From DASROJ01 sp035646975 (GTDB lineage: Bacteria > Acidobacteriota > Polarisedimenticolia > JACPZX01 > DASXTC01): a stretch of 8,779 nt of DNA. Both the position numbers and the translations under genes were made by a program. The notes beneath the pieces are model-generated. The model did no database searches, was not told the origin of the DNA, and saw only the letters and a list, made by a program, of their open reading frames with translations. The first letter of the stretch is position 1; each line of letters begins with the position of its first letter. The stretch spans positions 1 to 8,779 of the forward strand of contig DASROJ010000220.1 in assembly GCA_035646975.1 (NCBI GenBank), in the 5' to 3' direction. Below are positions 5,581 through 8,779 of this stretch, piece after piece.

Positions 5581-6045
5581 TCACCATGTCGAATACACCG
5601 TGCCATCGAGGCCTTTGACATCGCTGGTCGTGTAGACATCGAAGACGTTCTGCCTTCCCCACGATGTCGAGTTCGGGTCATCCTGCAGCGAGCGAAGTCC
5701 CCAGTCGTAGGTGTTCGTCATCGGGTCCTTCGGAATCCTTCTCAGGAATCGGAGCTTCTTGTCGATCGTCCCCGTCAAGGCCACCCCTTCCACCAGCTTG
5801 TCGAGATCCGGCGGATACCCTTCGCTCTCGAGCCCCTCCTGCGGGATCAGTCCCTGATCCGAGTATTTCTTGTAGGTGTCGATCGCGGTGCGCATCTCGC
5901 GCAGCGCCGATTTCAGCTCGAGCTCGCGCTGTCTCTTGATCGCGGTCTTGGCCACCGGGATGGTCGCCGCCGCCAGTATCAGCAGGATGGCGATCGTGAT
6001 CATGACCTCGATGTAGGTCAGCCCGGTCTGATGCTTTCTGGTCAC
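5581..6045 (-). CDS. GspG-like pseudopilin, second paralogue
   Basis: This is a 154-residue type IV-pilin-like protein. The leader MTRKHQTG is followed by LTYIEVMITIAILLILAAA, with cleavage after Gly8 and Glu13 at the +5 position. After the long N-terminal helix come ALREMRTAIDTYKK, a proline-rich YPPDLDKL, RRIPKDPMTNTYDWGLRS and a C-terminal FDVYTTSDVKGLDGTVYSTW. This layout matches GspG-type pseudopilins common in Acidobacteriota-like genomes, as I recall them. Its start is GTG at 6045, with GAGGAG 7 nt upstream. It lies 17 bp after the secretin gene and 9 bp before the second pseudopilin gene, so one transcript is expected. It could be a major or minor subunit; the loop between helix and DP motif is longer than in its neighbour. 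Confidence 0.92.
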   Translation of the reverse strand: MTRKHQTGLTYIEVMITIAILLILAAATIPVAKTAIKRQRELELKSALREMRTAIDTYKKYSDQGLIPQEGLESEGYPPDLDKLVEGVALTGTIDKKLRFLRRIPKDPMTNTYDWGLRSLQDDPNSTSWGRQNVFDVYTTSDVKGLDGTVYSTW

Positions 6046-6062
6046 GCCGTGACTCCTCGATA

Positions 6063-8468
6063 CTATTGTGACACCGTAATCTCGGCTTCGCTGGCATTCA
6101 CGGTGATGGCGCTGCCATCGAACGCCTCGGCGTGCACCGAGCCGAATGCGATGTTGGCCTTGCCTCCCGCCAGCGCCCTGAACCGCAGGGCCGCCAGCGC
6201 GCCGCCGTTGCTGATCCCCTGGCTTCCGCCAAGCCGCGCAACCTCCACCGCCACCTGCCCGTCGGCGATCTTGTTGGCGGAGAAGACCGTCTGGGCGCCG
6301 TCCTGTTTCATGATGATTCCCTCCAGGCCCGAATCGAACTCGATCGACGTCGGGTCATAGGTCATGGTGAACGTGACCTTCTGGAGGTTGACCGCGTTGT
6401 TGACGAGCAGGTTCACCGAGAAGGTCCCGCCCGCCGCCACGTTGAGTCGTGCCGGGGCGATGGTCAGGTTCATGGCCCCCGCGGACGGCGCCGGCCGCTG
6501 CGCCGGTGGCGCCGCCGGCTGGGGCGGCTGTTGGCCCGGCTGCTGCGGGGGCGCCGCTCCGGCGGACACGCCGCCGGCGGGCACGGCTCCGGCCGGCGAG
6601 GGCGACGGGCTGCCCGCTTCGGTACGCGCCCCTGGCGCGGCTGCCGTTGCCGGCAGTGACGCCGCGGCTCCGCCGGGGTTGGCCGCCTGCCCGGCGTCGT
6701 CGGTGGTCTCGTCCTCCTGATCGTCGGCCTCTTCTTCCTCATCGCCGTTGGCGGTGAACGGTGTGGCGAAAACGCTGTTCGCCGCCCCCCTGAGATGCGG
6801 GTTGGCCTCGTTGCCGATGAAGAACGCCTCGAGATCCTCCTGCCTGATGTCGGGTATCCGGATGATGTGAGGTGTCAGGGTGAGGATCAAATCGGTTTCC
6901 CGGCGCGTGTCGCTCGTGCTCGAGAAGATCTTCGAAAGCCCCGGGATGTCCATCAGACCGGGGAACCCCGACTTGCTGGAGGTGCCGTCATCGCGGATGA
7001 GGCCGGCCAGCAGGTTGGACTCGCCGTCCTTCAGCCGGATGACCGTGTTGATTTGCCGCGTGTTGATCGAAGGCTGGCTGACACCCTGCCCCGTGTTGAC
7101 GCTTTCGCCGAGCTGGCTGACCTCGACATTGAGCTTCAGCGTCACTTCCTTGTTGTGGTGCACGCGGGGCTCGATCTCGATCACGATGCCGACTTCCTGG
7201 TAGGTGAACGAGGTGATCGGGACCACCGAGCCGCCGACGGTGCCGGTGGTGTTGAAGGTCGTCGTCGGGATCGGCACCGAGTCGCCGATGTGCAGGTTCG
7301 CTTTTTCACCCTCGGTGACGCGCAGCTGCGGCTTGGCGATGGTGCGCGTGCCGCTGTCCGACTTGAGAAAGTCGATCGTGACCTGGGGGATCGGCCCGAG
7401 GCTGTACAGCCCGAGCTGCCGGAGCAGACCGAGATTGTTCAGCGGCAGCCGGTCGGGACCCGTCCAGTTGACGGTGTACTGTCTCGGCGTCAGGTTGATG
7501 CCCAGCGTCTTGCTGACCGTGCGGCTGATCTCCAGCAGCTCGACATCGACGACCAGCTCGGCCTTGGCCTTGTCGTTGGCCTCGATGATCTTCTGGGCAA
7601 TCGCCACCTTGTTCGGCGTGTCGCGGATCGTGATGGCGTTGAGCTGGTTGTTCTGCACGAGCTTGCGGGCATCGAGCATGGTGCGAAGGAGAGACTGCAC
7701 GTCCTTCACGTCGGCGTTGGACAGAAAGAACGTCTTGATCACCTCGTCTTCGTACTCGCGCCGCTTCTGCTGGTTGTCGTCGGCGATCAGGATCGTGTTC
7801 TCATCCATCACCTTGAAGAAATGCTTGTTGGTGAGCATGAGGGTATCCATCGCCTTTTCGAACGGGACGTTGTTCAGCTCGATGGTGGTCTTGCGCTTGA
7901 GATCCAGCTTCGGATCGTACAGAAAGTTGATGCCGCTGGCCTTCGAGATCGCCTCGTAGATGAACCCGATCTCCTTGTCGCGGAACTGCAGCAGCATCGG
8001 GATGTTCGAGCGGGGATCCAGCAGCGGCACTCCCTGGGACTTCCGCGCCTGGGCCTTCATCCGCTCCATCTCGGTCATGCTCTCGGAGGCCTTGTTCTTC
8101 TGGTACTCGATGAGAGCCTTCTCCAGCTCGGTCTGCGCGTAGCCGTTCTGCGGATCGAGCGTGACAACCTGCTGGAGCTCGCCGATGGACATCTCGAGCT
8201 GGCCGGCGTCCTTGTACCGTTTCGCTTTTTCGAAATGCTGCTGGGAGGCCTTGAGCTTCGTCCGGCTCAGCGCGATGGTCCACCGGCTGCTCTCGGGATC
8301 GAGCGCGGCCAGCTTCGCGTAGAGCAGGACCGCCTTGTCGTAGTCGCCCCTGGCCTCCTCCTTTGCGCCCATCCTGCTCAAGCGGGTTGCGACGCACCCG
8401 GCTGCCGACAGCGCAAGGCTCACGGCAACCGCCAGGAAGACTGCCCTTTTCAAGCCGATTGAGGCCAC
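6063..8468 (-). CDS. Lipidated TPR-secretin with C-terminal cohesin-like domain (PilQ/GspD-like)
   Basis: This 801-residue product is predicted to be the outer-membrane secretin channel of a T4P/T2SS-like machine. A signal peptide ends in a lipobox-like A-A-G-C25. Residues 28-126 are TPR-like helices (GDYDKAVLLYAKLAALDP; AGQLEMSIGELQQVVTLDP). A short secretin/TonB-type N0 domain (about 155-230) and one N1 domain (241-302) follow. The secretin domain spans about 303-535, with the signature GFPGLMDIPGLSKIF (501-515) and ETDLILTLTPHII. A single N1 domain resembles PilQ more than GspD. An acidic stretch (575-592) and a Pro/Ala/Gly linker (593-665) lead to a beta-rich cohesin-like domain (666-801: TFSVNLLVNNAVNLQKVTFTM, then YDPTSIEF, and GALAALRFRALAGGKANI). 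The start is GTG at 8468, with GGAGG 8 nt upstream, 13 bp after the PilP-like stop. The lipid and TPR may replace a separate pilotin. The cohesin partner is unknown. Confidence 0.93.
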   Translation of the reverse strand: MASIGLKRAVFLAVAVSLALSAAGCVATRLSRMGAKEEARGDYDKAVLLYAKLAALDPESSRWTIALSRTKLKASQQHFEKAKRYKDAGQLEMSIGELQQVVTLDPQNGYAQTELEKALIEYQKNKASESMTEMERMKAQARKSQGVPLLDPRSNIPMLLQFRDKEIGFIYEAISKASGINFLYDPKLDLKRKTTIELNNVPFEKAMDTLMLTNKHFFKVMDENTILIADDNQQKRREYEDEVIKTFFLSNADVKDVQSLLRTMLDARKLVQNNQLNAITIRDTPNKVAIAQKIIEANDKAKAELVVDVELLEISRTVSKTLGINLTPRQYTVNWTGPDRLPLNNLGLLRQLGLYSLGPIPQVTIDFLKSDSGTRTIAKPQLRVTEGEKANLHIGDSVPIPTTTFNTTGTVGGSVVPITSFTYQEVGIVIEIEPRVHHNKEVTLKLNVEVSQLGESVNTGQGVSQPSINTRQINTVIRLKDGESNLLAGLIRDDGTSSKSGFPGLMDIPGLSKIFSSTSDTRRETDLILTLTPHIIRIPDIRQEDLEAFFIGNEANPHLRGAANSVFATPFTANGDEEEEADDQEDETTDDAGQAANPGGAAASLPATAAAPGARTEAGSPSPSPAGAVPAGGVSAGAAPPQQPGQQPPQPAAPPAQRPAPSAGAMNLTIAPARLNVAAGGTFSVNLLVNNAVNLQKVTFTMTYDPTSIEFDSGLEGIIMKQDGAQTVFSANKIADGQVAVEVARLGGSQGISNGGALAALRFRALAGGKANIAFGSVHAEAFDGSAITVNASEAEITVSQ

Positions 8469-8481
8469 GACTCTCTCCTCC

Positions 8482-8779
8482 CTACTGAGGTCCGAAGTAA
8501 AGACGCTTGCGCGAATCCTTCCACTCGGGGTCGGTGTATCCCATGAGGGCGTATTCCGGTCCGATATCGAGGACCTTGAACCTGCCTTCGATGACTTCGC
8601 CCTTCTTCGCCAGCACCATCTTGTCGCCGGTCAGAAAAACACCGACCTTCCGGCTCACCGGGCCCATCATCCCTACCAGACGGTAGTTGATTTCGGGCGG
8701 TTTGCGCTCGACCGGCGCCGGGGGCAGCTGGACCGGGGGCGGAAGCTCCGCCACCGGCGCCGGAGGTGGGGCCGCCTGG
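8482..8779 (-). CDS. PilP/GspC-like inner-membrane linker protein, C-terminal part (cut by the window's right edge)
   Basis: Only the last 98 codons and the TAG stop are in the window; the frame is open to the right edge, so the start lies outside. The visible part begins with a Pro/Ala-rich linker (PPPAPVAELPPPVQLPPAPV). A small beta-rich domain follows: INYRLVGMMGPVSRKVGVFL, then MVLAKKGEVIEG, FKVLDIGPEYALMGY, and a charged end KDSRKRLYFGPQ. This pattern, in which a short 'processing' strand is followed by a 'value / key / how to apply' barrel, resembles the periplasmic domains of PilP and GspC. Those domains connect the inner-membrane complex to the secretin's N0 domain. The position immediately before the secretin gene (13 bp) matches pilP-pilQ order. 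No enzymatic motif is seen. The assignment rests on length, context and a weak sequence pattern. Confidence 0.75.
   Translation of the reverse strand, partial: QAAPPPAPVAELPPPVQLPPAPVERKPPEINYRLVGMMGPVSRKVGVFLTGDKMVLAKKGEVIEGRFKVLDIGPEYALMGYTDPEWKDSRKRLYFGPQ

Noticed and set aside
6474..6746. CRISPR or tandem DNA repeat in the GC-rich tract
   Set aside because: It is the codon-level signature of the secretin's acidic and Pro/Ala/Gly linker, with no regular repeat-spacer pattern.
6795..8462. A 555-codon open frame on the plus strand opposite the secretin
   Set aside because: It is exactly antisense to the secretin, which has TPR-like, N-domain and secretin signatures. The plus-strand frame has only repetitive Leu/Asp/Arg composition.

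Overview
This is a GC-rich, densely packed bacterial chromosome window with every supported gene on the minus strand. Transcription therefore runs from position 8779 towards position 1. Gene spacings are 0-30 bp, except for one 68-bp gap (3024-3091). No stretch longer than 300 bases lacks a gene. I see no tRNA, rRNA, CRISPR array, insertion sequence or convincing rho-independent terminator. The style of the pseudopilins (C-terminal 'LDGT..S.W' ending), the secretin with a cohesin-like tail and the GC-rich codon use suggest an uncultured Acidobacteriota-like lineage. That assignment is inference from recalled family patterns, not from a search.

Right and centre (8779-3092): a hybrid type IV pilus / type II secretion (T4P/T2SS) envelope operon. 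In transcription order it encodes: the C-terminal part of a PilP/GspC-like inner-membrane linker protein; an 801-residue secretin that is lipidated, begins with TPR-like helices and ends in a cohesin-like domain; two consecutive GspG-like pseudopilins; a lipoprotein with two Ig-like domains; and an atypical 409-residue pseudopilin-like protein with long low-complexity segments. The PilP-then-secretin order is the one seen at the end of pilMNOPQ clusters, so pilM/N/O-like genes are expected just beyond the right edge.

Left (3091-1): a housekeeping group. It encodes an M16 zinc peptidase, dUTPase (dut), a YycJ/WalJ-type metallo-beta-lactamase-fold hydrolase, and adenylosuccinate lyase (purB, cut by the left edge). 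It appears to have its own sigma70-type promoter, whose -10 box contains the stop codon of the upstream pseudopilin-like gene. A GC-rich stem-loop follows in the leader. The genes are nearly fused (TGA-C-GTG between M16 and dut; ATGA overlap between the hydrolase and purB), so translational coupling is likely.

The most unusual material is the secretion cassette. Its secretin carries a lipobox plus TPR-like helices at one end and a cohesin-like module at the other. It is genetically linked to an Ig-like lipoprotein and to a pseudopilin-like protein with an Asp-rich DxDxNxD-containing tail. These features suggest a lineage-specific variant of a T4P/T2SS machine with extra adhesion or assembly modules.
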